A DNA stretch of 16,972 bases from an uncultured Oscillospiraceae bacterium (GCA_910588415.1 CAJUPK010000038.1:1-16972); one strand, 5' to 3'. Shown: positions 6,338-14,050, counted from the first letter of the stretch. Notes: generated by a model not told the origin, from the letters alone. Numbers and translations: made by a program.

Positions 6338-6459
6338 GAAGGCAGACTGCCGGGTTTAAAGCGAGCCTTTGATTGGGAAGCTTTCCGGCGGTCTGATCAT
6401 GAAAATCGCAAGCAAAATATCTCAGAAGCAAGTATTTTAGTAAGGAGGAAAAATGGCAA

Positions 6460-7443
6460 ATGATAAAAGAAGCCATTGCCACAGGCGAAAATGTAGAGGC
6501 TGCCTTTGCCAATGCCTGTAGAGAGCTGGGCGTTGAGACTATTGACGCCGAATGTGAGATTCTTGAGATGCCCCAGAAAAAGACCCTGGGCCTTTTTGGA
6601 GGACGTCCCGCGAAGGTACGTGCATATATAGAAATTCCGGAAGAGGTAAAGCCCTTACCGGCTAAACCGGCTCCTGCGGCTGCCAATCCGGTTCCTGTTT
6701 CTGCTGGAGCTCCTGCAGTCCAGCGGCAGGAAACGGCTGCGCCGCCTGCGGCTGTTCAGCCTGTGGTTCCGCAGCAGAAAGATGGGACCGCTCAGGACCC
6801 GGCGGAAGCTGCCGCGGCTTATTTGAAAAGCGTACTCTCCTGCATGGGGCTGACCAATGCCTCGGTAGAGAGCATTGAGCGCAATGAATCCGGTGCGGCG
6901 CTGACTCTGGGAGGCGCGGATATTGGATTTGTGATTGGCCACCGGGGAGAGACCCTGGATGCTTTGCAGTACCTGGCCTCTCTGGTAGCCAATCATTCTG
7001 GAGGGTCTTATTTCCGGCTGACTTTGGATGTAGGCAATTACCGGGAGAAGCGGAAGGAGACTTTGGAGGCTTTGGGCCGGAAGATGGCCTATCGGGCAGT
7101 GAAAACAGGCCGGAACTCCTCTTTGGAGCCCATGAATCCCTATGAGCGCAGGATCATCCACACGGCTGTACAGACAGTGGACGGAGCTAAATCTTGGAGC
7201 GAGGGAGAGGACCAGGTGCGCCATGTGGTGATTGGCCCGGAAGGCGGCGAGCGTTTTCAGCCCAGAGGCCGGGGCCGTGGGAATTTCCGCAGCGGGGGAG
7301 GCCGGGGCGGATATGACCGGGACCGCCGGGGCGGCGGCAGGCCCCCCAAGGGACAGCAGCGCAACACGGCTCCCCGTGCTGAAGGTCCGAAGGCGGATGA
7401 CCCTGGTGCGCCAATCTATGGAAAAATTGAGGCAAAAAAGTGA
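6460..7443 (+). CDS. jag: Jag/KhpB RNA-binding protein with Jag_N, KH and R3H domains
   Basis: Jag (KhpB) is an RNA-binding protein that acts with KhpA on mRNAs and sRNAs affecting cell elongation. The 327-residue product starts with a Jag_N domain (MIKEAIATGENVEAAF; about 1-50). An Ala/Pro-rich linker covers about 65-110. The KH domain has GFVIGHRGETLDALQYLASL from residue 156, and the R3H domain has MNPYERRIIHTAVQ near 225. The C-terminus (about 265-300) is an Arg/Gly-rich tail with repeated RG, RGG and GGR units. ATG 6460 is required for Jag_N. AGGAGG (6443-6448) is 11 nt away, and an out-of-frame ATG at 6453, opening 22 codons, sits nearer to it. It follows yidC, as is usual, and ends in a terminator. 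Confidence 0.96.
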   Translation: MIKEAIATGENVEAAFANACRELGVETIDAECEILEMPQKKTLGLFGGRPAKVRAYIEIPEEVKPLPAKPAPAAANPVPVSAGAPAVQRQETAAPPAAVQPVVPQQKDGTAQDPAEAAAAYLKSVLSCMGLTNASVESIERNESGAALTLGGADIGFVIGHRGETLDALQYLASLVANHSGGSYFRLTLDVGNYREKRKETLEALGRKMAYRAVKTGRNSSLEPMNPYERRIIHTAVQTVDGAKSWSEGEDQVRHVVIGPEGGERFQPRGRGRGNFRSGGGRGGYDRDRRGGGRPPKGQQRNTAPRAEGPKADDPGAPIYGKIEAKK

Positions 7444-7448
7444 TCTTG

Positions 7449-7478
7449 GCGGGGCGGCTGTGGCTGTCCCGCTTTTTT
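7449..7478 (+). terminator. Intrinsic terminator after jag
   Basis: GCGGGGC (7449-7455) pairs with GTCCCGC (7466-7472), including one G-U, across a 10-nt loop. Six T residues follow (7473-7478). It begins a few bases after the jag stop and should end the yidC-jag transcript. Confidence 0.8.
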
Positions 7479-7554
7479 GGTATGTGGATGGTGGGGGGGC
7501 TTGTTTGAGATATTGCCAATCCTGTCTTTTGTTTAAATCAAGAGCTTTCTGTGT

Positions 7555-7583
7555 TTGAAATCTGCGTGGTATTGCCGCATAGT
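7555..7583 (+). promoter_or_regulatory. Possible mnmE promoter
   Basis: TTGAAA (7555-7560), 17 bp, CATAGT (7578-7583) lies between the jag terminator and mnmE, about 100 nt before the start. The -10 box has two mismatches. A promoter is expected here because a terminator precedes, but this one is only a candidate. Confidence 0.35.
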
Positions 7584-7686
7584 TTATGGTTTCCGCCTTG
7601 AGTCCTCTTGATTGTTTCCATTTTTAAACAGGCACCAGAAGGAGGGGATCCTCCTATTTTGAAATTTCGAGGTGAAAGCAGCAGAG

Positions 7687-9069
7687 ATGTATATGGGAGC
7701 AGAGACTTTGACGATTGCCGCTATTTCGACCGGACAGGCGCCGGGGGGAATTGGCGTGGTGCGTATCTCCGGCAGCCGGGCGCTGGAGGTGGGAGATGGG
7801 GTCTTCCGGGGGAGGGCTGGCAGGAAGCTGGCAGAGCTGGCCGGCTATTCCGCGGCCTATGGAATGATTGTGGACCGGGATGAGGAAAAGCTGGACGACT
7901 GCGTGGCTTTGGTGTTCCGGGGGCCAAAGAGCTATACAGGGGAGGATGTAGTGGAGTTTTCCTGCCACGGCGGGCTGTATATCACCCGCTTGGTTTTGCG
8001 GGAGATTCTTGACAGGGGAGCTGTTTTGGCCGGGCCGGGGGAGTTTACCCGCCGGGCTTTTCTGAATGGAAAGATGGACCTGGCCCAAGCGGAGTCTGTG
8101 ATGGAGGTGATTGGGGCCAATGGACGGCAGGCCCTGCGGCTTGCCCAGGCGGGAGGCAGCGGCGCGCTCTCTATGAAGATAGAAAGTGTATGCCAGCACT
8201 TGGAGGAGCTGGCAGCCCATCTTGCGGCCTGGGCGGATTTTCCCGAGGAGGATGTGGAAGAGGTGACTGGCAGCCAGGCCCAGGAAAGCCTGGCTGGCTG
8301 CCAACGGGCTTTGGATGAACTGCTGGCTGGCTTTCAACGGGGAGAGCTGTTCCGCAAGGGTCTGCGAACCGTAATTGCCGGCCGCCCCAATGTGGGAAAA
8401 TCCACTTTGATGAATTTGCTGTCCGGCCAGGAGCGGTCCATTGTGACCCCTTATCCGGGAACCACGCGGGATGTGGTGGAGGATACGGTTACTTTGGGAG
8501 GCGTGCCTCTGTTGCTGGCGGATACGGCTGGGCTTCGCCAGGCGGAGGACCCTGTGGAACGGCTGGGAGTGGAGGCGGCGGTAAACCGGGTGAAGGCGGC
8601 CCAGCTGGTTCTGGCTGTGTTTGACTGGTCGCGGCCCCTTGGGGAAGAGGATGTTCGGCTGGCGGAGCTTTTACAGGATGTGCCTGTTCTTGCCATTGTG
8701 AATAAGTGCGATTTGGAAAAGCGGATAGATTTGGAATGTATCAAAGAGCATTTTCCTCACTGGGTCAGGCTGTCTGCCTCCCAGGGCAAGGGCTTGGAGG
8801 ACCTGGAGGCCGCGCTTTCTGAGCTGTTGGGTGTGGACGGAATGGACTTTGGAGAAGCGGAGCTTTTTACAGAGCGCCAGAGGACATCTGCCCAGGCCGC
8901 CAGGGAGGCGGTCTGCCAGGCCCTGGACGCGTTGAAAAGCGGCATGACTTTGGATGCTGTGACTGTTTGTGTGGAAGGGGCCTTGGGCGCTCTCTATGAG
9001 CTGACAGGCCGGCAGGTATCGGAGAGCATTATTGACAGGGTGTTCCAGCAGTTCTGTGTGGGCAAATAG
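7687..9069 (+). CDS. mnmE: tRNA uridine-5-carboxymethylaminomethyl modification GTPase MnmE
   Basis: MnmE, with MnmG, uses GTP, methylene-tetrahydrofolate and glycine or ammonium to build the (carboxymethyl)aminomethyl group on wobble U34 of tRNAs. Visible parts of the 460-residue product are the N-terminal folate-binding domain with TIAAISTGQAPGGIGVVRISG, and the G domain with P-loop GRPNVGKST (about 232-240). Switch GTTRDVVED, DTAGLRQ and NKCDL come next, and the C-terminus is the conserved FCVGK with the catalytic Cys. Start choice is uncertain: ATG 7687 follows GAGGTG with long spacing, GTG 7672 adds five residues and ATG 7693 is also possible. mnmG follows 17 nt downstream, so the two partner enzymes are co-transcribed. 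Confidence 0.96.
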   Translation: MYMGAETLTIAAISTGQAPGGIGVVRISGSRALEVGDGVFRGRAGRKLAELAGYSAAYGMIVDRDEEKLDDCVALVFRGPKSYTGEDVVEFSCHGGLYITRLVLREILDRGAVLAGPGEFTRRAFLNGKMDLAQAESVMEVIGANGRQALRLAQAGGSGALSMKIESVCQHLEELAAHLAAWADFPEEDVEEVTGSQAQESLAGCQRALDELLAGFQRGELFRKGLRTVIAGRPNVGKSTLMNLLSGQERSIVTPYPGTTRDVVEDTVTLGGVPLLLADTAGLRQAEDPVERLGVEAAVNRVKAAQLVLAVFDWSRPLGEEDVRLAELLQDVPVLAIVNKCDLEKRIDLECIKEHFPHWVRLSASQGKGLEDLEAALSELLGVDGMDFGEAELFTERQRTSAQAAREAVCQALDALKSGMTLDAVTVCVEGALGALYELTGRQVSESIIDRVFQQFCVGK

Positions 9070-9086
9070 AGAGGGGTGGAGGTTGC

Positions 9087-10985
9087 ATGAGTAACACATA
9101 TCTGGCGGGGAAGATAGATGTGGCGGTGATCGGCGCGGGTCATGCGGGGATAGAGGCCGGACTGGCTGCCGCCAGGCTGGGCTGCAAGACAGTGGTTTTT
9201 ACCATCAATCTGGACGCGGTGGGGAACTGCCCCTGCAATCCCAGCATTGGAGGCACGGCAAAGGGACATTTGGTCCGGGAGATTGACGCGCTGGGCGGGG
9301 AGATGGGCCGGACTGCGGACGCCTGTATGCTGCAGAGCCGGATGCTGAACCTGGGGAAGGGCCCGGCGGTCCATTCCCTGCGGGTACAGATTGACCGGAA
9401 CCAATATGCCCGGATCATGAAGCATAAGCTGGAGCTGCAGGAGGGCTTACAGCTTAAACAGGCCGAAGTGGTGGATTTGGAGCAGGACAAGGACGGCTGG
9501 CGTTTGACCACGCGCTTGGGGGCCCTGTATCTGGCAGGGGCTGTGATTCTTTGTACCGGAACCTTTTTGGGCGGAAAAATTTTTATTGGGGATGTGGCCT
9601 ATGAGAGCGGGCCGGACGGGATGTTTCCGGCGGCGTTCCTGCCGGATTCTCTCCGGCGGCTGGGTATAAGCCTTCGGCGGTTTAAGACCGGGACCCCGGC
9701 CCGGGTGCTGCGGTCCTCCATCCAGCTGGAGGGGCTGGAGGTACAGCAGGGGGACCGGGAGATTGTACCCTTTTCTTACGATACGGAGGAGGGACAGGTC
9801 AACCGGGAAGTTTGCTATGTGAGCTGGACCAACGGGGAAACCCATCAGGTGATTCGGGAGAATATTGGGCGGTCACCCTTGTACGCCGGGCTGATAGAGG
9901 GAGTTGGACCCCGGTACTGCCCCAGCATTGAGGACAAGGTGATGCGGTTCCCGGACAAGGCGAGGCACCAGCTGTTTATTGAGCCCTGCGGCATGGATAC
10001 AGAGGAGATGTATCTGCAGGGGATGAGTTCTTCGCTGCCGGAGGAGGTGCAGGAAAAGTTTTACCGGACGATTCCCGGGCTGGAGCAGGTACAGATCATG
10101 CGCAGTGCCTATGCCATTGAGTATGACTGCTGCGACCCGCTGCAGTTGGGTCCTACCCTGGAGTTTATGGACTGGCCGGGCCTGTATGGAGCCGGGCAGT
10201 TTAATGGAAGCTCTGGCTATGAAGAGGCGGCGGCCCAAGGACTGGTGGCAGGCATTAACGCGGCTCATAAGCTGTTGGGGAAGGAGCCTGTGGTTTTGGA
10301 CCGCTCTACTTCCTATATTGGCACGCTGATCGACGATATGATCACCAAAGGAGTGGAGGACCCCTATCGGATGATGACCTCCCGCTCGGAGTACCGATTG
10401 GTGCTGCGGCAGGACAATGCGGACGAGCGGCTGACGCCCTTGGGCAGAAAACTGGGGCTGATCTCTGACCAGCGCTGGGAGAGCTTTTGCAGGAAGCAGG
10501 CCCAGAAGGAACAGGAGCTGAAGCGAGTGGAGGAGACCAGCTTTCCGCCCAGTCAGGCGTTGAATGATATACTTGTTTCACGTGGAACAACTCCAGTGAC
10601 TACAGGGGTGAAGCTTGGGGAACTGCTGAAACGTCCTCAACTCGGTTATGGAGACCTGGCGCCTGTTGACCGGGAGAGGCCGGACCTGCCCAAAGCTGTG
10701 TGGGAGGGGGTAGAGATTCAGCTGAAGTATGAGGGGTACATCCGGCGACAGCTGGCGGATATTGAGGAGATGCGCCGGGTGGAGAAGAAACGGCTGCCGG
10801 AGAATATGGATTACCAGCAGATCAAAGGGCTACGGTTGGAGGCCGCGGAAAAGCTGGCAAAGGTGCGGCCCGCAAATCTGGGACAGGCCAGCCGGATTTC
10901 TGGGGTGAGCCCAGCGGATATCTCTGTACTGATGATCTGGCTGTCTGTCCATTCCAAGGATATAAACGAAAAGGCAATGGAATAA
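9087..10985 (+). CDS. mnmG: tRNA uridine-5-carboxymethylaminomethyl modification enzyme MnmG (GidA)
   Basis: MnmG is the FAD- and NADH-dependent partner of MnmE in the heterotetramer that modifies tRNA wobble U34. The 632-residue length is normal. The N-terminal dinucleotide-binding motif is VIGAGHAGIEAG (from about residue 14). The MnmG signature CNPSIGGTAKGHLVREIDALGG follows near 47-68, and RFKTGTPAR, EPCGMDTEEMYLQG and ITKGVEDPYRMMTSRSEYRL are also conserved. The helical C-terminal domain that binds MnmE ends with the usual QASRISGVSPADISVLMIWL. GGTGGAGG precedes the ATG. rsmG starts 20 nt after the stop. A canonical parS site is embedded in the coding sequence at 10574-10589. Confidence 0.98.
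   Translation: MSNTYLAGKIDVAVIGAGHAGIEAGLAAARLGCKTVVFTINLDAVGNCPCNPSIGGTAKGHLVREIDALGGEMGRTADACMLQSRMLNLGKGPAVHSLRVQIDRNQYARIMKHKLELQEGLQLKQAEVVDLEQDKDGWRLTTRLGALYLAGAVILCTGTFLGGKIFIGDVAYESGPDGMFPAAFLPDSLRRLGISLRRFKTGTPARVLRSSIQLEGLEVQQGDREIVPFSYDTEEGQVNREVCYVSWTNGETHQVIRENIGRSPLYAGLIEGVGPRYCPSIEDKVMRFPDKARHQLFIEPCGMDTEEMYLQGMSSSLPEEVQEKFYRTIPGLEQVQIMRSAYAIEYDCCDPLQLGPTLEFMDWPGLYGAGQFNGSSGYEEAAAQGLVAGINAAHKLLGKEPVVLDRSTSYIGTLIDDMITKGVEDPYRMMTSRSEYRLVLRQDNADERLTPLGRKLGLISDQRWESFCRKQAQKEQELKRVEETSFPPSQALNDILVSRGTTPVTTGVKLGELLKRPQLGYGDLAPVDRERPDLPKAVWEGVEIQLKYEGYIRRQLADIEEMRRVEKKRLPENMDYQQIKGLRLEAAEKLAKVRPANLGQASRISGVSPADISVLMIWLSVHSKDINEKAME
10574..10589 (+). promoter_or_regulatory. parS site within mnmG
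   Basis: TGTTTCACGTGGAACA matches the known ParB site TGTTNCACGTGAAACA read on the other strand, where N is C. It sits inside the mnmG coding sequence. Coding parS sites near the origin are known in Firmicutes. ParB (15228-16091) is the expected ligand. Confidence 0.9.
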
Positions 10986-11005
10986 GAATAGAAAGGAGTA
11001 TAGGC

Positions 11006-11719
11006 ATGGAGGATATTCGGGAGAGTTTGACCACAATGGCCGAGGCGTATGGAGTACGGCTGACAGCCGGGCAGGCGGGACAGTTTCAAAGATATATGGA
11101 ACTGCTGGTGGAATGGAATGAAAAGCTGAATTTAACGGCTATAACCCAACCGGAGGAGATTGTGGAAAAGCATTTTGTGGACAGCTTGACCTTGCTCTCA
11201 GCCTGCAAAGTGAAGGAAGGGGCAAAGGTGCTGGATGTAGGGACAGGAGCGGGGTTTCCTGGGCTGGCCTTGAAGCTGGCCCGTCCGGACCTGCAGGTCA
11301 CTCTTTTAGATGGGGCTAATAAACGCCTGCGGTTTTTGGATGCTGTGTGCAGGGACTTGGGCACATGCTGCACTCTAGTCCACAAACGGGCGGAGGAGGC
11401 TGGGCTGGACAAAGCCATGCGGGAGAGCTTTGACCTGGTAACTGCCCGGGCTGTGGCCGGGCTGCATGTGCTTGCGGAATACTGCCTGCCTTTGGTAAAG
11501 ATGAAGGGCTTCTTTGTGGCCATGAAGGGACCGCAGGGAGAGGCAGAGCTGAAGGAGGCAGGCCATGCCCTGGAGATTTTAGGAGGCACGCAGGTGGAAG
11601 TCAAAGAGGTTACCCTGCCAACCGCGGGGGCGAGAAACCTGGTGCTTGTGCGCAAGCTGCGTTTTACGCCAAAGGGTTATCCCAGGCATGGGGGAACCAT
11701 TGCAAAGCATCCTTTATAG
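11006..11719 (+). CDS. rsmG: 16S rRNA (guanine-N7)-methyltransferase RsmG (GidB)
   Basis: RsmG uses S-adenosylmethionine to methylate N7 of G527 (E. coli numbering) in the 530 loop of 16S rRNA; loss gives low-level streptomycin resistance in several bacteria. The 237-residue product has WNEKLNLTAI near 38-47 and KHFVDSLTLL near 55. The SAM-binding motif VLDVGTGAGFPGLALKLARP is at 75-94 and TLLDGANKRLRFLDAV follows. VTARAVAGLHVLAEYCLPLVKMKG completes the methyltransferase fold. GAAAGGAG lies about 9 nt before the ATG. It is the last gene of the mnmE-mnmG-rsmG series. The product ends with about 15 basic residues beyond the core. No clear terminator follows. Confidence 0.97.
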   Translation: MEDIRESLTTMAEAYGVRLTAGQAGQFQRYMELLVEWNEKLNLTAITQPEEIVEKHFVDSLTLLSACKVKEGAKVLDVGTGAGFPGLALKLARPDLQVTLLDGANKRLRFLDAVCRDLGTCCTLVHKRAEEAGLDKAMRESFDLVTARAVAGLHVLAEYCLPLVKMKGFFVAMKGPQGEAELKEAGHALEILGGTQVEVKEVTLPTAGARNLVLVRKLRFTPKGYPRHGGTIAKHPL

Positions 11720-11830
11720 GCGGGGGTTTGGCAGTTTGCCTGTAATTTGTGATTTGGAATTTGGATGCGACTCTTGTAGTAATGGAATGATTTCTCATAA
11801 GTAACAGAAGAGCAAAGAGGAGAAGGAAAC

Positions 11831-12268
11831 ATGGAATTTATTTTGCGTGAAGCAGAGGCAGCGGACGTGCCTGGACTGGACTTGGTGATGCAGGTGATCA
11901 GCGATGGGCCTGGGGACAGAGAGAAGATGGCCCGGTTGATTGAGCGTGTCCGGCGGGATCCTTATAAATATCTCTTGGTGGCAGAGGACCCGGAGACAAA
12001 GGAGATTGTGGGGAGCCTGCTGGGCGTTGTGTTTGAAGATATCTGTGGGGACTGCAGCCCCATTCTGCTGGTGGAAAATGTGGCTGTTCTGGAGAACCGC
12101 CAGGGCCAGGGGATTGGGAGAAGGATGTTTGAAGCGATCGAGGACTGGGGGAGAGAGCACAGTTGCCATTATGAGATTCTGGTATCTGGCCTTGACAGGA
12201 CAGGAGCCCATAAGTTTTACCAGGCTTTGGATTTTCAGGAGGTGAAGGGTTTCAAAAAGTATTTGTAG
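11831..12268 (+). CDS. GNAT family N-acetyltransferase
   Basis: This 145-residue protein has the GCN5-related acetyltransferase fold, which transfers acetyl from acetyl-CoA to an amine. The N-terminal FILREAEAADVPGLDLVM is the usual first strand and helix. LLVENVAVLENRQGQGIGRRMFEAIEDW (about 79-106) contains strand 4 and the acetyl-CoA pyrophosphate loop RQGQGIG (90-96). SGLDRTGAHKFYQALDF near the end is the typical Tyr-containing helix 4 region. The substrate cannot be inferred. AAAGAGGAGAAGG precedes the ATG. It sits alone between rsmG and noc, with about 110 nt upstream and a repeat region downstream, so its link to the neighbouring chromosome-maintenance genes is probably incidental. Confidence 0.9.
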   Translation: MEFILREAEAADVPGLDLVMQVISDGPGDREKMARLIERVRRDPYKYLLVAEDPETKEIVGSLLGVVFEDICGDCSPILLVENVAVLENRQGQGIGRRMFEAIEDWGREHSCHYEILVSGLDRTGAHKFYQALDFQEVKGFKKYL

Positions 12269-12460
12269 GAAGGGCAGGAGGGAATTTCGCTTTCTATGCT
12301 TTTTGAGAGCAAGGGAAAAAGTTTCGCCTTCTCACCTTCGGTCAGCTTGGGACGGTCCCTCTACTTGGCAAAGCCAAGTAGCCGGGGACCCTCGCCCTTT
12401 TCAAGGGCTGCGAGGAGTGGATGACATTGGCTCTTCGGGCCAAGTCACGGAGTTTCCCTC
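12269..12460 (+). repeat. Additional hairpins preceding repeat copy B
   Basis: This part of the noc upstream gap carries further strong stems not found before copy A. At 12354-12390 GGTCCC...GGGACC encloses CTACTTGGC-AAA-GCCAAGTAG. At 12391-12414 CTCG...CGAG encloses GCCCTT-TTC-AAGGGC. At 12422-12447 TGAC...GTCA encloses TTGGCTC-TTC-GGGCCAA. The design (perfect stem, 3-nt loop, sometimes a second closing stem) is the same as in the repeat that follows. No protein-coding signal is apparent. Confidence 0.65.
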
Positions 12461-12831
12461 GACCGCGAAGCGGTCGCTTTTCCTGCGGAAAGTACCGGAA
12501 AACTCCTACCTGGGCTGCTCTGGGGTAGTTGGGTGGAAGCAGGTGGCGGTTCTATGTTGGTTGGGCGGCAGCCAAGAAAGGGGTCAAGGGGAACTAGTTC
12601 CCCTTGTGAGGAGTGGAGCAGCGCTCCATGGTCTTGCGCTTTAGCGCTAGAAACGTCATCAGGAAAGTTAGCCATTTTCAAAGAAAAGGGCTAAAAGGGG
12701 CTGACGCACATGCAAACCCCCGTGCGCACAGTTCGTGCATTCCGGCAAGGCCGTGGGACTTTGTCCCACACCTAGAGTTATGCAACGCATAACTCTTCCA
12801 CTTCTTGAAAAAGTGGACAAAACTTTTTCTT
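12461..12831 (+). repeat. Hairpin-train repeat, copy B (GNAT-noc gap)
   Basis: This is the second copy of the repeat at 4673-5041, in the same orientation and similar throughout. Stems include GACCGC-GAA-GCGGTC (12461-12475) and a perfect 22-nt palindrome centred in 12585-12606. Others are GTGGAGC-AGC-GCTCCAT (12613-12629, one G-U) and TTAGCCATTTT with AAAAGGGCTAA (12668-12694, one mismatch). GTGGGAC-TTT-GTCCCAC (12753-12769), AGTTATGC-AAC-GCATAACT (12776-12794) and CCACTT/AAGTGG (12798-12815) complete the train. Many differences from copy A fall in loops or keep pairing. The stretch up to noc (12832-12929) holds TATAAA (12846-12851) without a convincing -35. Confidence 0.85.
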
Positions 12832-12929
12832 TCGCTCTCAAGAAGTATAAAATATTTTTAGGCGACAGGATGCAACAAACTATGCATACCCGGTGTAGTA
12901 AAATAGGACTTGCAAGGGAGGTAAGGCAG

Positions 12930-13730
12930 ATGTTTATGAAGGACAAGCTGAAACTGGTCAAGCTGCCCACCGGAAAGATCTTGCCCAATCCCTCTCAGCC
13001 ACGCAAGATCTTTCATGAGGACGAGCTGCGAAGCTTGGCACAGAGTATTGTGGAGAATGGGCTTTTACAGCCTGTAACAGTACGCAAGGAGAGCGGTGTG
13101 TACTATCTTGTGGCAGGGGAGCGGAGGCTTCGCGCCTGCAAGCTGGCTGGCCTGAAGGAGATCCCCGCGATTATTTCAGACTGTGAGCCAGAGGACAGCG
13201 CTGTGTTGGCCCTGCTGGAAAATGTACAGCGCCGGGACCTGCAGATGTTCGAGCAGGCAAACGCCATTTTGAATCTTCTGCGGGAGTGGCAGATCACCCA
13301 GGAGGAGGCGGCCCGGCGGCTGGGCATGAGCCAGTCTTACCTGGCAAACAAGATCCGGCTGCTGAAGCTTAGCCCGGAGGAGCAGTCTGAGATCATTGAG
13401 AACAAGCTGACAGAACGGCACGCCCGGGCTTTGCTCCGGGTGGATGATATAGAACTTCGCCAACGGATTCTTCGCTCTGTGATTTCACGAGGGCTGAACG
13501 TGGCCCAGACCGAGGAACTGATTGCAGAGAACCTGCGGCCCAAAGAGCCGGTGCGGAAAGCCCGGAGAACCTTTGTGGCAAAGGATATTCGTCTCTTCAT
13601 CAACACCATTGACCACGCGGTAGACGCTATGAAGACAGCTGGGATACAGGCCCAGACCGAACGCAAGGAGACGGAGGAATACATTGAGTGCGTGGTGCGT
13701 ATTCCCAAATTAACCAGAGTACAAGTTTAA
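12930..13730 (+). CDS. noc: Nucleoid occlusion protein Noc (ParB family)
   Basis: Noc is a CTP-dependent DNA clamp that binds its own chromosomal sites and blocks division over the nucleoid. The 266-residue product has ILPNPSQPRK near 17-26, the CTP-binding boxes GERRLRA (63-69) and ENVQRRD (97-103), and a helix-turn-helix (about 123-147). Residues Q135, K141, K146 and R163 align with the Q-K-K-R set that distinguishes Noc from ParB. ATG 12930 is chosen because AGGGAGG lies 8 nt upstream. The frame is open further back to 12735 through the repeat, but that part reads as repeat sequence. Only about five residues precede the first conserved strand, so the amphipathic membrane-targeting helix known from Bacillus Noc is not evident. 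A terminator and a parS site follow. Confidence 0.92.
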   Translation: MFMKDKLKLVKLPTGKILPNPSQPRKIFHEDELRSLAQSIVENGLLQPVTVRKESGVYYLVAGERRLRACKLAGLKEIPAIISDCEPEDSAVLALLENVQRRDLQMFEQANAILNLLREWQITQEEAARRLGMSQSYLANKIRLLKLSPEEQSEIIENKLTERHARALLRVDDIELRQRILRSVISRGLNVAQTEELIAENLRPKEPVRKARRTFVAKDIRLFINTIDHAVDAMKTAGIQAQTERKETEEYIECVVRIPKLTRVQV

Positions 13731-13753
13731 CCCATTCCCTTATTCATTTCCCA

Positions 13754-13793
13754 CAGAAGCGGCCGGAGCATTTTGCTTCGGCCGTTCTTCTGT
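13754..13793 (+). terminator. Terminator after noc
   Basis: GCGGCCGGAGC (13759-13769) pairs with GCTTCGGCCGT (13775-13785), two G-U pairs, loop ATTTT. The flanks CAGAA and TTCTG extend it, and the 3' side is T-rich rather than a pure T-run. It begins 23 bases after the noc stop codon and runs into the parS site at 13791. Confidence 0.6.
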
Positions 13794-13806
13794 TTCACGT
13801 GAAACA
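13791..13806. promoter_or_regulatory. Perfect palindromic parS site between noc and parA
   Basis: TGTTTCACGTGAAACA is a perfect 16-bp palindrome and an exact match to the bacterial parS consensus. ParB loads here, spreads as a CTP clamp and recruits ParA and SMC. Its position, about 630 bp before parA, is typical of origin-proximal parS sites. Confidence 0.96.
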
Positions 13807-14016
13807 GCAAGGGCGCGGCGCTTAGACATGGGACATCAGCTTATATAAACAGGTTGCGAAAAAGCAGGGAAGTGAAAAAGACGGGGAAGCTTGGGGGCAG
13901 CTTGCGAATAGCGATCATGCTGGATTTTGAATGGGAATGTCTAAAAGGAAGAGTGAAAGAAATTTATCTATTTATTCCCAAAATTAAGTTTTAGGATCAA
14001 CCCCTTTTTAAATTGG

Positions 14017-14050
14017 GTTGCAGGGTGTGGGACAGAGTCCCACGGTTTTG
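14017..14050 (-). repeat. Degenerate inverted fragment of the hairpin-train repeat
   Basis: GTGGGAC-AGA-GTCCCAC (14027-14043) with flanking GGTG and CGG...TTGC matches the reverse complement of the segment around 12745-12775 in copy B, with GTTGCA retained on the left. Only about 30 bp are recognisable. It shows that the repeat, or at least its hairpin unit, also occurs in the opposite orientation and in partial form. Confidence 0.6.

Noticed and set aside
10071..10080. ATTCCCGGGC as a Noc binding site
   Set aside because: Only the CCCGGG core and part of one arm match ATTTCCCGGGAAAT; CCCGGG is common in this GC-rich sequence.
12303..12644. Open frame of 113 codons before noc
   Set aside because: It overlaps the hairpins and copy B, has repeat-derived composition and no family resemblance.
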